Origin: an uncultured Clostridia bacterium
Lineage (GTDB): Bacteria; Bacillota; Clostridia; Lachnospirales; Lachnospiraceae
Direction: 5' to 3'
DNA: 64,000 nucleotides
NCBI GenBank assembly: GCA_948467395.1
Contig: CAOKDX010000017.1
Coordinates: 1 to 64,000 of the forward strand
Shown here: piece by piece, positions 34,080 through 42,121 of the stretch
How positions within the stretch are numbered: position 1 is the first letter of the stretch
Layout of the letters: each line of letters opens with the position of its first letter
Position numbers and translations under genes: made by a program
The notes under the pieces: model-generated
Seen by the model: the letters and a program-made list of their open reading frames with translations, nothing else
Database searches by the model: none
Told to the model about the DNA's origin: nothing

Positions 34080-34592
34080 TCACAGGATTCTTTCATACGT
34101 CAGAAAAGCAATATTTCCACTGTTATTTTTATCCCCGGGTCCGGAATAGGCCGTCTCCACCTCCCGCCGCTCTGTTACCCGGAACTCCCTTCTGTCAAAC
34201 TCTGGGAAAAAAATATCTCCCTCCACCTCCCAGGACAATTCGGTGAGACAGAGCCGGTCTGCCAATGGCAGCGCCTCCTGGTACAGGGAAGCACCGCCGC
34301 AGATAAAGATATCCCGGCCCGGCTCCCGCCGGAGCACCTCCGCCAGCGACGACGCCGTATGGCAGTTCTCCTCCTCTATCCTCTTTGTGGAGGATAGAAG
34401 ATATGTTCTCCTCCCAAAAAGAGGATGTCCGATCTCATCAAAGGTACGCCTGCCCATCACAATGACATTTCCCATGGTAAGCTCCCGGAAATGCGCCCTG
34501 TCCTGGGGCAGATCCCAGGGAATCCGACCATTTCTTCCTATCACCCGGTTTTTCGCGATTGCCGCAAGAACCGTTATCTGTCGACCCGTCAT
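34080..34592 (-). CDS. folA: Dihydrofolate reductase
   Basis: The protein has about 170 residues and reduces dihydrofolate with NADPH. The N-terminal ITVLAAIAKNRVIGRNGRIPWDLPQDRAHF, NVIVMGRRTFDEIG near 43 and FICGGASLYQEAL near 95 are classic DHFR blocks. The ATG at 34592 lies 7 bp after GGAG and 1 bp after the bioY stop, so translation is coupled to bioY. No thymidylate synthase gene is nearby. The pairing with bioY places folate reduction under the biotin operator. Confidence 0.95.
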   Translation of the reverse strand: MTGRQITVLAAIAKNRVIGRNGRIPWDLPQDRAHFRELTMGNVIVMGRRTFDEIGHPLFGRRTYLLSSTKRIEEENCHTASSLAEVLRREPGRDIFICGGASLYQEALPLADRLCLTELSWEVEGDIFFPEFDRREFRVTERREVETAYSGPGDKNNSGNIAFLTYERIL

Positions 34593-34593
34593 A

Positions 34594-35169
34594 TTAATCT
34601 CCACCCATCTTCCTGATCTGTCTCCCCAACAGGGGGCCGGCAGCTCCTGCGATCACCATTTTGACCAGATCCCCGGGGATAAAGGGAAACACACACAAGG
34701 AGAGGGCCGCCGCCACCCCTGTCCCGGTGGAAAAACAAAACCAGGCAGTGCCGAAGGCATAAGCTGTCACCGTCCCCAGAATCATTCCCGCCATATTCAT
34801 TGCCATGTGAAACGGCGCTCCTGTATTCCATTTCTCAATAAAAATGCCACAGATCAACGACATCAGTATAAAGCCCACCAGATATCCTCCGGTAGGTCCT
34901 GCAAATTTGCCAATGCCTCCCTCAAAACCAGAAAAAACCGGAAGTCCGCTGAGGCCCAGAAGCAGATAGACAATATAGGTGATGGTGCCCTTTTTCCAAC
35001 CCAGCACATACAGACTAATGTAAATCACAAGATTTGTCAGCGAAATAGGTACTGGCCCAATGGGTACTGCCAGAGGCGCCAGCACACAGGTTATCGCTGC
35101 AAAAAGTGCCATCATCACCATGTTGACTGTCGTAAAGGTTCTGTTCCCTGCCATTGCTTTTCTTTCCAT
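34594..35169 (-). CDS. bioY: Biotin transporter BioY
   Basis: The 191-residue membrane protein is the biotin-binding S-component of an ECF transporter. It has VNMVMMALFAAITCVLAPL, VPIGPVPISLTNLVIYI and GKFAGPTGGYLVGFILMSL, the conserved BioY segments, and about six helices. An AAAGGAG site precedes the ATG. A consensus promoter and a BirA-type operator lie upstream. The ECF module genes are not in the window. Confidence 0.93.
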   Translation of the reverse strand: MERKAMAGNRTFTTVNMVMMALFAAITCVLAPLAVPIGPVPISLTNLVIYISLYVLGWKKGTITYIVYLLLGLSGLPVFSGFEGGIGKFAGPTGGYLVGFILMSLICGIFIEKWNTGAPFHMAMNMAGMILGTVTAYAFGTAWFCFSTGTGVAAALSLCVFPFIPGDLVKMVIAGAAGPLLGRQIRKMGGD

Positions 35170-35204
35170 ATTATAGTTCTCCTTTCACTTTAATCTCAAG
35201 AGCA

Positions 35205-35233
35205 AGTATACCGTGGATTCTTTTATTTGTCAA
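35205..35233 (-). promoter_or_regulatory. SigA promoter for bioY-folA
   Basis: TTGACA and TATACT are 17 bp apart on the minus strand. The -35 hexamer lies within one half of the BirA operator. Confidence 0.85.
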
Positions 35234-35258
35234 CCATTTAATTTATTTTGGTTTACAT
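35227..35258. promoter_or_regulatory. BirA (biotin repressor) operator
   Basis: TTGTCAACC, 14 bp, then GGTTTACAT. This matches the known BirA site TTGT(A/T)AACC-N14-16-GGTT(T/A)ACAA at 8 of 9 positions in each half. It overlaps the -35 of the bioY promoter, so biotin-loaded BirA should repress bioY-folA. Confidence 0.82.
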
Positions 35259-35270
35259 TTCGATCCCTAC

Positions 35271-35299
35271 TTGCCATTTCCTGCTAAAAGTGGTATCCT
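35271..35299 (+). promoter_or_regulatory. Promoter for the flagellin-like gene
   Basis: TTGCCA and TATCCT are 17 bp apart, about 70 bp before the ATG. No SigD (sigma-28) promoter was seen. Confidence 0.5.
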
Positions 35300-35370
35300 T
35301 ATTATAACTAGACATAAAATGTACATAAACATAATCTCAAAATAAATGATCAGGAAAGGAGGGATACGAT

Positions 35371-36138
35371 ATGGGCAATATTTCAAGTGTGGCAGGCAAC
35401 AGCTACTACAATGCCATCAGCCAGATCGCCAGCGGCACCAGGCTTGGCAGTGCGGCAGATGGGGCGGCAGAACTGGCCATTGCTGAAAAGGAGACCGCCC
35501 AGGTCAATGGTCTCAATATGGGACAGCGGAATGCAGAGGACGGAAAATCCCTTTTGAAAACAGCGGACGGAGCCATAGGAAACATCGCAGATAATCTGAC
35601 ACGGATCCGGGAACTGGCAGTACAGGCGTCAAATACAGCCATCTTATCCGATGAGGACCGCCGAATGATCCAGGATGAAGTGGATCAGCTCAAACAGGGA
35701 ATTTCTGACATAGCAAACAATACGGAATTTAATAAGAAGAAACTCCTGGACGGCTCTTACTCTGACGGTTTTATTGCCACTGGCGCAAACGGCTCCGGTG
35801 TTACACTGGATATCGGAAACGCCACTCTGCAGGCTTTGGGGATTGAGGACTTTGATGTCACCGGAGATTTCTCTGTGCAGACCATTGACAAGGCACTCGG
35901 CATGGTATCCTCAGACCGCAGTACAATCGGGGCCCAGAGTAATTCTCTGGAGTATTCCGTCTCTTATAATTCCGAGGCTGCCATTAACCTGAATGCTGCT
36001 GCCAGCAGATTAAAGGACACAGATCTTGCCGAGACCGCGACAGAGATGAGCAAGAAAAAACTCCTGCAGACCTACCAGCTGTTGATGCAGAAGAAACAGC
36101 AGGATCAGGAAAGGCAGAAATTTTCTCTGTTCTTTTGA
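35371..36138 (+). CDS. Orphan flagellin-like protein
   Basis: The 255-residue protein has the flagellin D0/D1 N-terminal helix pattern (SGTRLGSAADGAAELAIAEK, GLNMGQRNAEDGKSLLKTADGA, IRELAVQASNTA, NNTEFNKKKLLDG) and a C-terminal D1-like part (INLNAAASRLKDTDLAETATEM). The very end is unlike flagellin: KKKQQDQERQ and SLFF replace the usual QANQ...LL ending. The normal start MRINxN is also missing. No flagellar gene lies in the window and the promoter looks vegetative. It may assemble into filaments or have been co-opted for another role. A GGAAAGGAGGG site and a strong terminator bracket it. Confidence 0.75.
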   Translation: MGNISSVAGNSYYNAISQIASGTRLGSAADGAAELAIAEKETAQVNGLNMGQRNAEDGKSLLKTADGAIGNIADNLTRIRELAVQASNTAILSDEDRRMIQDEVDQLKQGISDIANNTEFNKKKLLDGSYSDGFIATGANGSGVTLDIGNATLQALGIEDFDVTGDFSVQTIDKALGMVSSDRSTIGAQSNSLEYSVSYNSEAAINLNAAASRLKDTDLAETATEMSKKKLLQTYQLLMQKKQQDQERQKFSLFF

Positions 36139-36158
36139 TCTTTATAAGTCAAAGCTTT

Positions 36159-36191
36159 CCCCCGCAGTTTAACGGACTGCGGGGGCTTTTT
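36159..36191 (+). terminator. Terminator of flagellin-like gene
   Basis: CCCCCGCAGT / ACTGCGGGGG stem followed by CTTTTT. Confidence 0.85.
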
Positions 36192-36246
36192 ACTCTAAGC
36201 AGCCCCTTTTCTTCCTACTCTTTGTAAAGCTGTGCATTTTCTGATG

Positions 36247-37461
36247 TCAGATGCGTTCCAGTGGAAATTTCATGGTAACTACCGTACCGGCACCGTATTC
36301 GCTTGTCACCTGGATGCTCCCTCCCATGGCGTCCATGACATATTTGGCCACACTGAGACCGATACCGGTGCCGTCCCTTCTGCTTCGGGCAAAGGGCATA
36401 AACAGTTTTTTCTTCTGCTCCTCTGTCATGCCCATTCCGCTGTCCGTCACCCGGATGGTAAAGTAATCACTGGTTCCGCTCCCCTGTTGTTTCTCTGACC
36501 ACACCCGCACGTCTCCTCCTGTCCGGTTGTACCGGACGGCGTTCTCCATAATGCCGAAAAATGCCAGCTTGATTCGTTCGCCGTCTCCCCGGTAGCTGCC
36601 GGTTATCTCTCCGCTCCAGACAAGAGAAATCTCCTGATCCCGCACCAGCGACCGGCTGTAGGCATGACATTCCTCCTGTACGTCCCGGACGCTGAAGGTC
36701 TCCCCTGCCAGAGACATTCCGGCACGCTCCACCTCCGCGGTATCCACTACATCGGTCAGCAGTCTCTTCATATATTCTGACAGACGTTCTACCACGCCAT
36801 GATAATATCTTGCCCCCTCCCGGTCTCCCCGTTCCATACTCCGTGCTGCCAGGCGATTCATTCCTGTAACAGCTCCTGCCGGAATCCTCACCTCCTGGCA
36901 GAGATGCTCCATAAATTGCATCCTTGTACGGCTTTCCTGCTTTGCCCTTTGCAACCCCACCTCCAGGGTCCGCCGGGTGTTTTCCACATCCGCCCACCGG
37001 TCACTGATATCGCTGATGTAGTAGATCACTTCACCCTCCGTCCCGTCTCCGGCCTGTGCGATGTATTCTGCCTGAAGCCATCGGTATTCCCCGCCCACAC
37101 TGCGGCGGCTCTTATAGATCAGGCTCTGCCTCCTGTGTCCCTGACAAAATTTTTCCCTGAGATTTTCTGTGCTTAGCTGTGTCGTAAATTCCTCCCGAAA
37201 ATCCGGATGCACCAGTTCCCGGGAGGTCCTTCCCAGCCAGTTTTCGTACTCAATGTGATTATCCCTTCCCAGGTCTGCCAGTCCGGTCAGTTCCATCTCT
37301 TCCGTGTCCGCCCGGACCAAACGGCTGATCCCCGTCTCCATGTCCAGCAGTGCAATTCTGTGACAGGCCGCCGCCATAAGACGCAGTGTCGATACATAGG
37401 TCTTTTCCTGTCGTCTCTCCATTATCTTTTTGTGAATAAATCTTTTGTGCATCAAATGCAT
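36247..37461 (-). CDS. Sensor histidine kinase-like protein lacking the phospho-histidine
   Basis: The protein has about 404 residues, no membrane helix and a PAS-like sensor region (about 35-150, RRSVGGEYRWLQAEYIAQAG) with a following coiled coil. The HATPase domain is intact (N box IMENAVRYN, G1 DSGMGM, G2 GTGIGLSVAKYV). The H-box, normally SHEIRTP, reads CQEVRIP: the phospho-acceptor His is Gln, so autophosphorylation at the usual site is not expected. A nearby His (MEHL) is three residues off. It may be a pseudokinase or scaffold. The ATG at 37461 follows GGAGG by 5 bp. Confidence 0.8.
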   Translation of the reverse strand: MHLMHKRFIHKKIMERRQEKTYVSTLRLMAAACHRIALLDMETGISRLVRADTEEMELTGLADLGRDNHIEYENWLGRTSRELVHPDFREEFTTQLSTENLREKFCQGHRRQSLIYKSRRSVGGEYRWLQAEYIAQAGDGTEGEVIYYISDISDRWADVENTRRTLEVGLQRAKQESRTRMQFMEHLCQEVRIPAGAVTGMNRLAARSMERGDREGARYYHGVVERLSEYMKRLLTDVVDTAEVERAGMSLAGETFSVRDVQEECHAYSRSLVRDQEISLVWSGEITGSYRGDGERIKLAFFGIMENAVRYNRTGGDVRVWSEKQQGSGTSDYFTIRVTDSGMGMTEEQKKKLFMPFARSRRDGTGIGLSVAKYVMDAMGGSIQVTSEYGAGTVVTMKFPLERI

Positions 37462-37632
37462 AGTTTCCTCCATTTTCACTCAATGGCACCAATTTTAACC
37501 CAATGCGGATGGCGCCCTTGAGACAGATTAACCGCCTGAAAGCGGCATGATTTAGCATGAGCAGTATACACTAAAGATTTCCAAAAAAAGGGAAATACCC
37601 TTAAACTATGCTTTTTCGTAACTTAACTCAAA

Positions 37633-38358
37633 TCATCCCGTAAAATGCTCCAGAAAATCGCTCTTCAGGATTATGCCTATTTCCAACACCTCCGTCCGGC
37701 CTCTCAGATATATGTATCTGCTTACCGCATCAATTTTCCTGATAAATTTCTTATTAACAATAGTTCCTCTGCTGCACATCAGAAAATCTTCAGAATCCAG
37801 TTCCTTCAGCAGCGCCTTGCAGGTCTTATACGGAACCGTCACTTCATCCTCTGTCGTGACGATCTTCAGGTCATGTTTTCTGCTCTGGGCATAGATGATC
37901 TTCCTAATCTCTATGGAATATATGATTCCGCTTACCCTGTAAAACAGACATCTGTCCCTTGCATTTTCTGTCTGATACCGGATTGCATCCCGGACAATCT
38001 CTTCCATCTCATGAAAATTACAGGGCTTTTCTATAAATCTGTAACAGTGAATTGATGAGTACATTGTCATCTGTTCATCATATAATGCCGTGAGAAATAT
38101 GATTGGTGTAAAATGATATCTGGACACCATCCTTATATTCTGTGCGAATTCCGCGCCTGACTTATCACGCTCCCGAAGTCCCGGTTTCAGTATGATATCC
38201 AGTATAAACAGGTCAATTGTATTCTGCATTGCAGCTGCATATGCCTCGTCTGCCGTACTTATTGAAAAGATAACTGCCTCGCTGTCTACTTTTCTGACGA
38301 CCTTCTCCAGTGCTTCCCTCGTTGGCTTGTGGTCCTCAAGTATTAATACCTTTTTCAT
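37633..38358 (-). CDS. LytTR family response regulator (AgrA-like)
   Basis: The 241-residue protein has a receiver domain (KKVLILEDHKPTREAL, phospho-acceptor Asp in LFILDIILKPG near 54, FLTALYDE, Lys in IEKPC) and a C-terminal LytTR DNA-binding domain (KIIYAQSRKHDLKIVT, then FLMCSRGTIVNKKFIRKID). Regulators of this type bind pairs of 9-bp repeats upstream of agr-like genes. An AAGGAGG site precedes the ATG. It is divergent from agrB and likely the AgrA of this cluster, fed by the AgrC-like kinase at 39254 and perhaps modulated by the degenerate kinase downstream. Confidence 0.88.
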   Translation of the reverse strand: MKKVLILEDHKPTREALEKVVRKVDSEAVIFSISTADEAYAAAMQNTIDLFILDIILKPGLRERDKSGAEFAQNIRMVSRYHFTPIIFLTALYDEQMTMYSSIHCYRFIEKPCNFHEMEEIVRDAIRYQTENARDRCLFYRVSGIIYSIEIRKIIYAQSRKHDLKIVTTEDEVTVPYKTCKALLKELDSEDFLMCSRGTIVNKKFIRKIDAVSRYIYLRGRTEVLEIGIILKSDFLEHFTG

Positions 38359-38460
38359 CCTATCCTCCTTAATCTGTACTTTAAATCTTCTTCCCTTTGA
38401 TCAAACTCAGATTTGTACATGTAATCCCGCATGTTTTGTCTATTTATGGTAAAAGGGACA

Positions 38461-38510
38461 CGGTTCACCTACATTTAGGGAACTCTGTACTCTCACCTGC
38501 TATACTACAT
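38461..38510 (+). promoter_or_regulatory. Candidate activator-dependent agrBD promoter
   Basis: TATACT at 38501 is a good -10, 23 bp before the agrB ATG. The -35 position holds GGGAAC, a poor match, as expected for an activated promoter. Upstream ACGGTTCAC and an inverted AGAGTTCCC resemble LytTR half-sites. Confidence 0.35.
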
Positions 38511-38528
38511 TATAAAGGCGGTGAGAAT

Positions 38529-39119
38529 ATGTTTCCATATGCATATATAAAAAATAACCTGGGCTTTAGCGAATACGAGACCGCCCAGATCCGGCATTTT
38601 ATCAATACCATTTTATCCGAGATATCCAAGCTCATCTTAATTGGCCTGTTTTTCGGCCTTCAGGGTAAACTTGCCATATTCGCAGCAGCAGCCGTTCTAT
38701 TATGCGTTTTGCGGAGTTTTACCGGAGGCCTTCATATGGAACATTATCTGACCTGCCTGATTACGTCTTTTGTTATTTTTTTTACCGCCATCGATATCCT
38801 GCTGCCTATACAGCTGTCCAAACAGGTACAGCTGCCGGTACTTGCAGCCTGTATCCTGATAAACCTGAGATTTGCCCCTGTAGTCTCCCGGCACCGTCCT
38901 GTCCCGGGAAAGGCCCGGATCCGAAAATCCAGGATAGAGTCCCTTGTTTTGATTGCCCTATTTTCATTGTTTTTATATACCCTGCCATCAAACCAATATA
39001 TCTCTGTTGGTTTTTGGATAATCTTACTGCAGTCAGCTCAGCTGGCCGCGGCATACTACGGAAAAAGGAGGTCTGAAAATGAAATATCGTCTGCAGAAGT
39101 GGATGACAGCTCTTTGTAG
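38529..39119 (+). CDS. agrB: AgrB-like peptide-processing membrane protease
   Basis: The protein has about 196 residues and at least four hydrophobic segments. The signature RSFTGGLHMEHYLTC contains the catalytic His and Cys seven residues apart, as in staphylococcal AgrB, which cuts the AgrD C-terminus and forms the (thio)lactone. A GGCGGTGAG site precedes the ATG at 38529. The 3' end overlaps the small peptide gene by 41 bp in another frame. The gene is divergent from the LytTR regulator and forms, with the peptide, AgrC and regulator genes, a full quorum-sensing set. Confidence 0.88.
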   Translation: MFPYAYIKNNLGFSEYETAQIRHFINTILSEISKLILIGLFFGLQGKLAIFAAAAVLLCVLRSFTGGLHMEHYLTCLITSFVIFFTAIDILLPIQLSKQVQLPVLAACILINLRFAPVVSRHRPVPGKARIRKSRIESLVLIALFSLFLYTLPSNQYISVGFWIILLQSAQLAAAYYGKRRSENEISSAEVDDSSL

Positions 39120-39213
39120 CTTTGCCTTAATATTTGGCTCTTATGCTCATTGGGATGGCATTAGCGTATTCTTATTCGGCGAAACGGCATATCCGGAAAA
39201 TCCTGATATGTAA
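39079..39213 (+). CDS. agrD: AgrD-like cyclic autoinducer peptide precursor (Ser variant)
   Basis: The 44-codon frame has a strong AAAAAGGAGG site. It has an amphipathic N-terminal leader (MKYRLQKWMTALCSFALIFG), then SYAHWDGISVFLF followed by GETAYPENPDM. Lined up with AgrD, the cleavage point falls between SVFLF and GETAYPEN, matching staphylococcal CDFIM followed by DEPEVPKE. The ring-forming position is Ser rather than Cys, predicting a lactone peptide like that of S. intermedius. The only Cys lies in the leader. It overlaps agrB and is followed by a terminator. Confidence 0.78.
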   Translation: MKYRLQKWMTALCSFALIFGSYAHWDGISVFLFGETAYPENPDM

Positions 39214-39219
39214 AAAGCA

Positions 39220-39250
39220 GGAACCCTGATCTTCCGGTCAGGGTTCCCTT
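39220..39250 (+). terminator. agrBD terminator
   Basis: GGAACCCTGA / TCAGGGTTCC stem followed by CTTCTTCTATT. Confidence 0.75.
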
Positions 39251-39253
39251 CTT

Positions 39254-40522
39254 CTATTTATTGATGACCACTTGAAACACAATATACGGTTTACCATCGT
39301 ATTCCTTATTGTGGGTATAAAATATTGCCCCGTATTCCCTGACAATGTTTGCCACATTGGCAAGTCCCCTCCCGCGGCCTGTTCCCTTTGTGGAAAAGCC
39401 CTCCTCCGAAAATTTTGCAATCCGGCTGTTTGGAATCGCCTCCCCGCAAGGGTTCCTGACCTCTATCTTGATCAAAGCCGCATCCTCCAGGATTTCCACT
39501 ACAAGGCTTTTATCTGTGCTCTCCATCTGGGCCTCAATGGCGTTATCGATAAATACGCCTAATATTTCAATCATCCTGAAATGAGGCATGGTACAGGAAA
39601 GAGCTCCTGACCGAATATGATATTCCACCTCGCACCCCATACTCTCTGCATACAGGAACTTGGAATACAGAAATCCAATTACAGGCGATGTTCCAGCCAT
39701 CAGCAGTTTATTATAATGATTATCCTTCTCAATATCCCTGTAATATTCGTTCTGTCTCGCAATCAGATCTTCCAGTGTTGTCGCCACAAACTGCTGACCC
39801 AGAATTGCCTGCATATGATTATCAAATTCATGCTGTCTGCTCCTCACGGAACGAAACAGCTGCATTGTAATATCATTATATATTTGGTATATTTCCAGTT
39901 CTTTTTCTTTATTTGTTTTTTCATCCTTTATTGCTTTCCATTTCAATATCATTGCATAAAGCATAACTGTCCATATACCAAAGATAATATAGTCAGAATA
40001 TCTCAGACTTTCAGAAAATTTAGAAACTATAACCAGATATACTGATCCAAAGAAACACATAAAGCCTGCCACATTTAAAAGCCATTCATGTTCCGACAGC
40101 TTCTCTCCTGTTTTACATAGCAGCCCTGTTCTCCCCAAAATCAATATCATCAGAACCAGCAGGGCATTGGCCAGGACAACAAGATATTGAACAGAAATAT
40201 ATTTTTCAAAAAATGCCGGAAAGGAACAAATAATCTGACCCGTCACTTCCACACAAAAAAGTATAATTGTATTGATGCAATTTTTCCGAAACCCTTTCCG
40301 GAATTTTACTTCCTGATATACAAAAATCAGGATATAGACCAGGACAATAAAAGTCCTGCCGGGTTTATACAGGTTCAGAATGCCCATCAGGGCAAGCTCC
40401 AGAACAAAAAACCCGGCATCATACATTGTCATCCTGTATTTCCGGTCATATATATAGTTAATGCAGAGAAAGATTGAAATTAACTCCAGTGAAGCTGCTA
40501 CAACATTCAGCACACTATTCAT
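39254..40522 (-). CDS. agrC: AgrC-like GHKL sensor histidine kinase
   Basis: The 422-residue protein has six to seven N-terminal membrane helices (about 1-195), a short coiled coil, the H-box RQHEFDNHMQAIL near 233 and a GHKL ATPase domain (IDNAIEA near 330, GRGRGLANVANIV near 390). This is the AgrC/HPK10 plan, a receptor for cyclic peptides. It is convergent with agrBD and overlaps the Xre gene upstream by 8 bp. Its partner regulator is most likely the LytTR protein at 37633, on the other side of agrBD. Confidence 0.87.
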   Translation of the reverse strand: MNSVLNVVAASLELISIFLCINYIYDRKYRMTMYDAGFFVLELALMGILNLYKPGRTFIVLVYILIFVYQEVKFRKGFRKNCINTIILFCVEVTGQIICSFPAFFEKYISVQYLVVLANALLVLMILILGRTGLLCKTGEKLSEHEWLLNVAGFMCFFGSVYLVIVSKFSESLRYSDYIIFGIWTVMLYAMILKWKAIKDEKTNKEKELEIYQIYNDITMQLFRSVRSRQHEFDNHMQAILGQQFVATTLEDLIARQNEYYRDIEKDNHYNKLLMAGTSPVIGFLYSKFLYAESMGCEVEYHIRSGALSCTMPHFRMIEILGVFIDNAIEAQMESTDKSLVVEILEDAALIKIEVRNPCGEAIPNSRIAKFSEEGFSTKGTGRGRGLANVANIVREYGAIFYTHNKEYDGKPYIVFQVVINK

Positions 40523-40856
40523 CTCCCCATTTATTCTCCAGGATATCCAGGCAGTAGCGCAGCATAAGCGCCATCCTCTTTTCTGCTGGAAGCCCGCTTC
40601 TCATCTCTATTGTACGGTATGGAACATCTTCTTTCCTGTATATATAATTCATATCACAGTCCAGCTCATTTGCCAGTATATATGCATAATTAGGAGATAA
40701 ACCCGTTGCTCCGGATTCGATCCGGTACATTGCATCGTCCGAAATATGGAGTATTCCTGCCAGTTCCTTCCGTTCCATGCCTATCATCTCCCGCCATTTC
40801 CGCAGCCGTTCCCCGATCTGCTTGTCAACGCTGGTATTGTCCATTTTTTCGCCCAT
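40515..40856 (-). CDS. Xre-family helix-turn-helix regulator
   Basis: The 113-residue protein has an HTH_3 domain (about 15-70: GERLRKWREMIGMERKELAGIL, ISDDAMYRIESG, LSPNYAYILANELD) and a short C-terminal tail. It probably binds DNA as a dimer. Its stop overlaps the start of the AgrC-like kinase gene, so the two are coexpressed and the regulator may control the agr region. An AAAGGAG site lies 12 bp before the ATG at 40856; ATG at 40844 is an alternative. Confidence 0.8.
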   Translation of the reverse strand: MGEKMDNTSVDKQIGERLRKWREMIGMERKELAGILHISDDAMYRIESGATGLSPNYAYILANELDCDMNYIYRKEDVPYRTIEMRSGLPAEKRMALMLRYCLDILENKWGDE

Positions 40857-40955
40857 TGATCTTCATTGCTCCTTTGTTTTTCTTAATTTTAACAATAAAA
40901 TCATATGTGCATATCGGTGTTTTAGACCGTCTGTTCGGTGCATCATGCCGAACCA

Positions 40956-41477
40956 TTATAAGGAAACAAGGATAATGGCAGCAGCGGCGCCGGCAAAGGT
41001 GGCCGTCATGGCGCCGGTAAGAGTATATCTTGTCTTCGTAACCTTTGCCGTCATAAAATAAACGCTCATGGTATAAAAGATTGTCTCAGAACAGCTCATC
41101 AGAACCGAGGCAAGTGTTCCCAGATAGGAATCTGCTCCGTATGTCTTGTAGACATCCAGAAGAAGACCCGTAGCGGCGGAGGAGGAAAACATTTTCACGA
41201 TAAAGAGTGGAAACAGCTCTCCCGGAAAGTGAAGAAATTCCACTACCGGAGAAAGAAAATGCGCCAGGCTTTCCATGGCGCCGGATTCTCTCAGCACCCC
41301 CACCCCGATCATCAGTCCCACCAGAGTGGGAAGGATTTTGTAGACGGTGACGAAGCCGTCCTTGGCCCCTTCAATAAAGGTATCGAAAATATCCACTTTC
41401 TTTATAAGACCATATCCCACCAGATACAAAATAACAAATGGAATCATGCAGTCAGATATGTAATAAAGGATTCTCAT
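40956..41477 (-). CDS. spmB: Spore maturation protein B
   Basis: The 173-residue membrane protein matches SpmB: GAKDGFVTVYKILPTLVGLMIGVGVLRESGAM, SSSAATGLLLD and GSDSYLGxLASVxxxCSETIFY-type motifs (here GADSYLGTLASVLMSCSETIFY, split here only for naming). With SpmA it helps dehydrate the spore core. The start overlaps the spmA stop (ATGA). Confidence 0.92.
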   Translation of the reverse strand: MRILYYISDCMIPFVILYLVGYGLIKKVDIFDTFIEGAKDGFVTVYKILPTLVGLMIGVGVLRESGAMESLAHFLSPVVEFLHFPGELFPLFIVKMFSSSAATGLLLDVYKTYGADSYLGTLASVLMSCSETIFYTMSVYFMTAKVTKTRYTLTGAMTATFAGAAAAIILVSL

Positions 41478-42058
41478 GATCTTCTGCCCACCTTTCTGGC
41501 AATCACAGAAAATACCACTCCTGCTGCCGTTGAAATAATCGTCGCCACCAATCCCATACCGATAATCGAAGTGGGGGATACCGAACCGTACTGGCTGCGG
41601 TAAGCGATAATATTAACCGGGATCAGCTGCAGCGACGATATATTGATGATCAGAAAGGTGCACATATCCGCGCTGGCAATATGGGAACCGTGGTTCAGGC
41701 TCTTCAATTCTTCCATTGCTTTCAGCCCTGCCGGCGTCGCCGCCCAGCCCAGCCCCAGAACATTGCTGATCATATTTGCCGCCATATACTCATTGGCCTT
41801 GTGATCCCGTGGCACTCCAGGAAAAAGAAAGGCAAGAACCGGACGAAGCCCCCGGGTGAGAGCATCTATAATTCCTGCCTTCTTTGCAATATTCATCAGC
41901 CCTGTCCACATGGACATAACGCCGAGCATTGTGATACAGAGGGTGACAGCCTCCTTGGAGGAATCAATAGCTGCGGTCCCAACATTTCCGATCCTCCCTG
42001 TAAATGCGGCAAATAGAATCCCAATAAGTATCATGAATCCCCATAATTTGTTAAGCAT
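41474..42058 (-). CDS. spmA: Spore maturation protein A
   Basis: The protein has about 194 residues and is a membrane protein related to nucleoside-recognition (gate) proteins. GNVGTAAIDSSKEAVTLCI, VMSMWTGLMNIAKKAG, NMISNVLGLGWAATPAGLKAM and FLIINISSLQLIPVNII are SpmA blocks. It forms an operon with spmB. The start is probably the ATG at 42058, but the upstream sequence is a long hairpin whose 3' arm takes up the weak GGGT ribosome site. An ATG at 42103 would lie inside the other arm. Presence of spmAB indicates a spore former. Confidence 0.9.
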   Translation of the reverse strand: MLNKLWGFMILIGILFAAFTGRIGNVGTAAIDSSKEAVTLCITMLGVMSMWTGLMNIAKKAGIIDALTRGLRPVLAFLFPGVPRDHKANEYMAANMISNVLGLGWAATPAGLKAMEELKSLNHGSHIASADMCTFLIINISSLQLIPVNIIAYRSQYGSVSPTSIIGMGLVATIISTAAGVVFSVIARKVGRRS

Positions 42059-42064
42059 AAAAAT

Positions 42065-42109
42065 AACCCTGTACTTTTCTTCTATATATATGAAAAAAAG
42101 CACAGGGTT
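42065..42109 (-). terminator. Long hairpin at the spmA start
   Basis: AACCCTGT / ACAGGGTT (8 bp) plus an inner CTTTTCTTC/GAAAAAAAG stem; on the minus strand it ends in TTATTTTTATG, where the ATG is the spmA start. It could terminate the upstream unit or restrict spmA translation. Confidence 0.6.
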
Positions 42110-42121
42110 ATGTCTATATGG

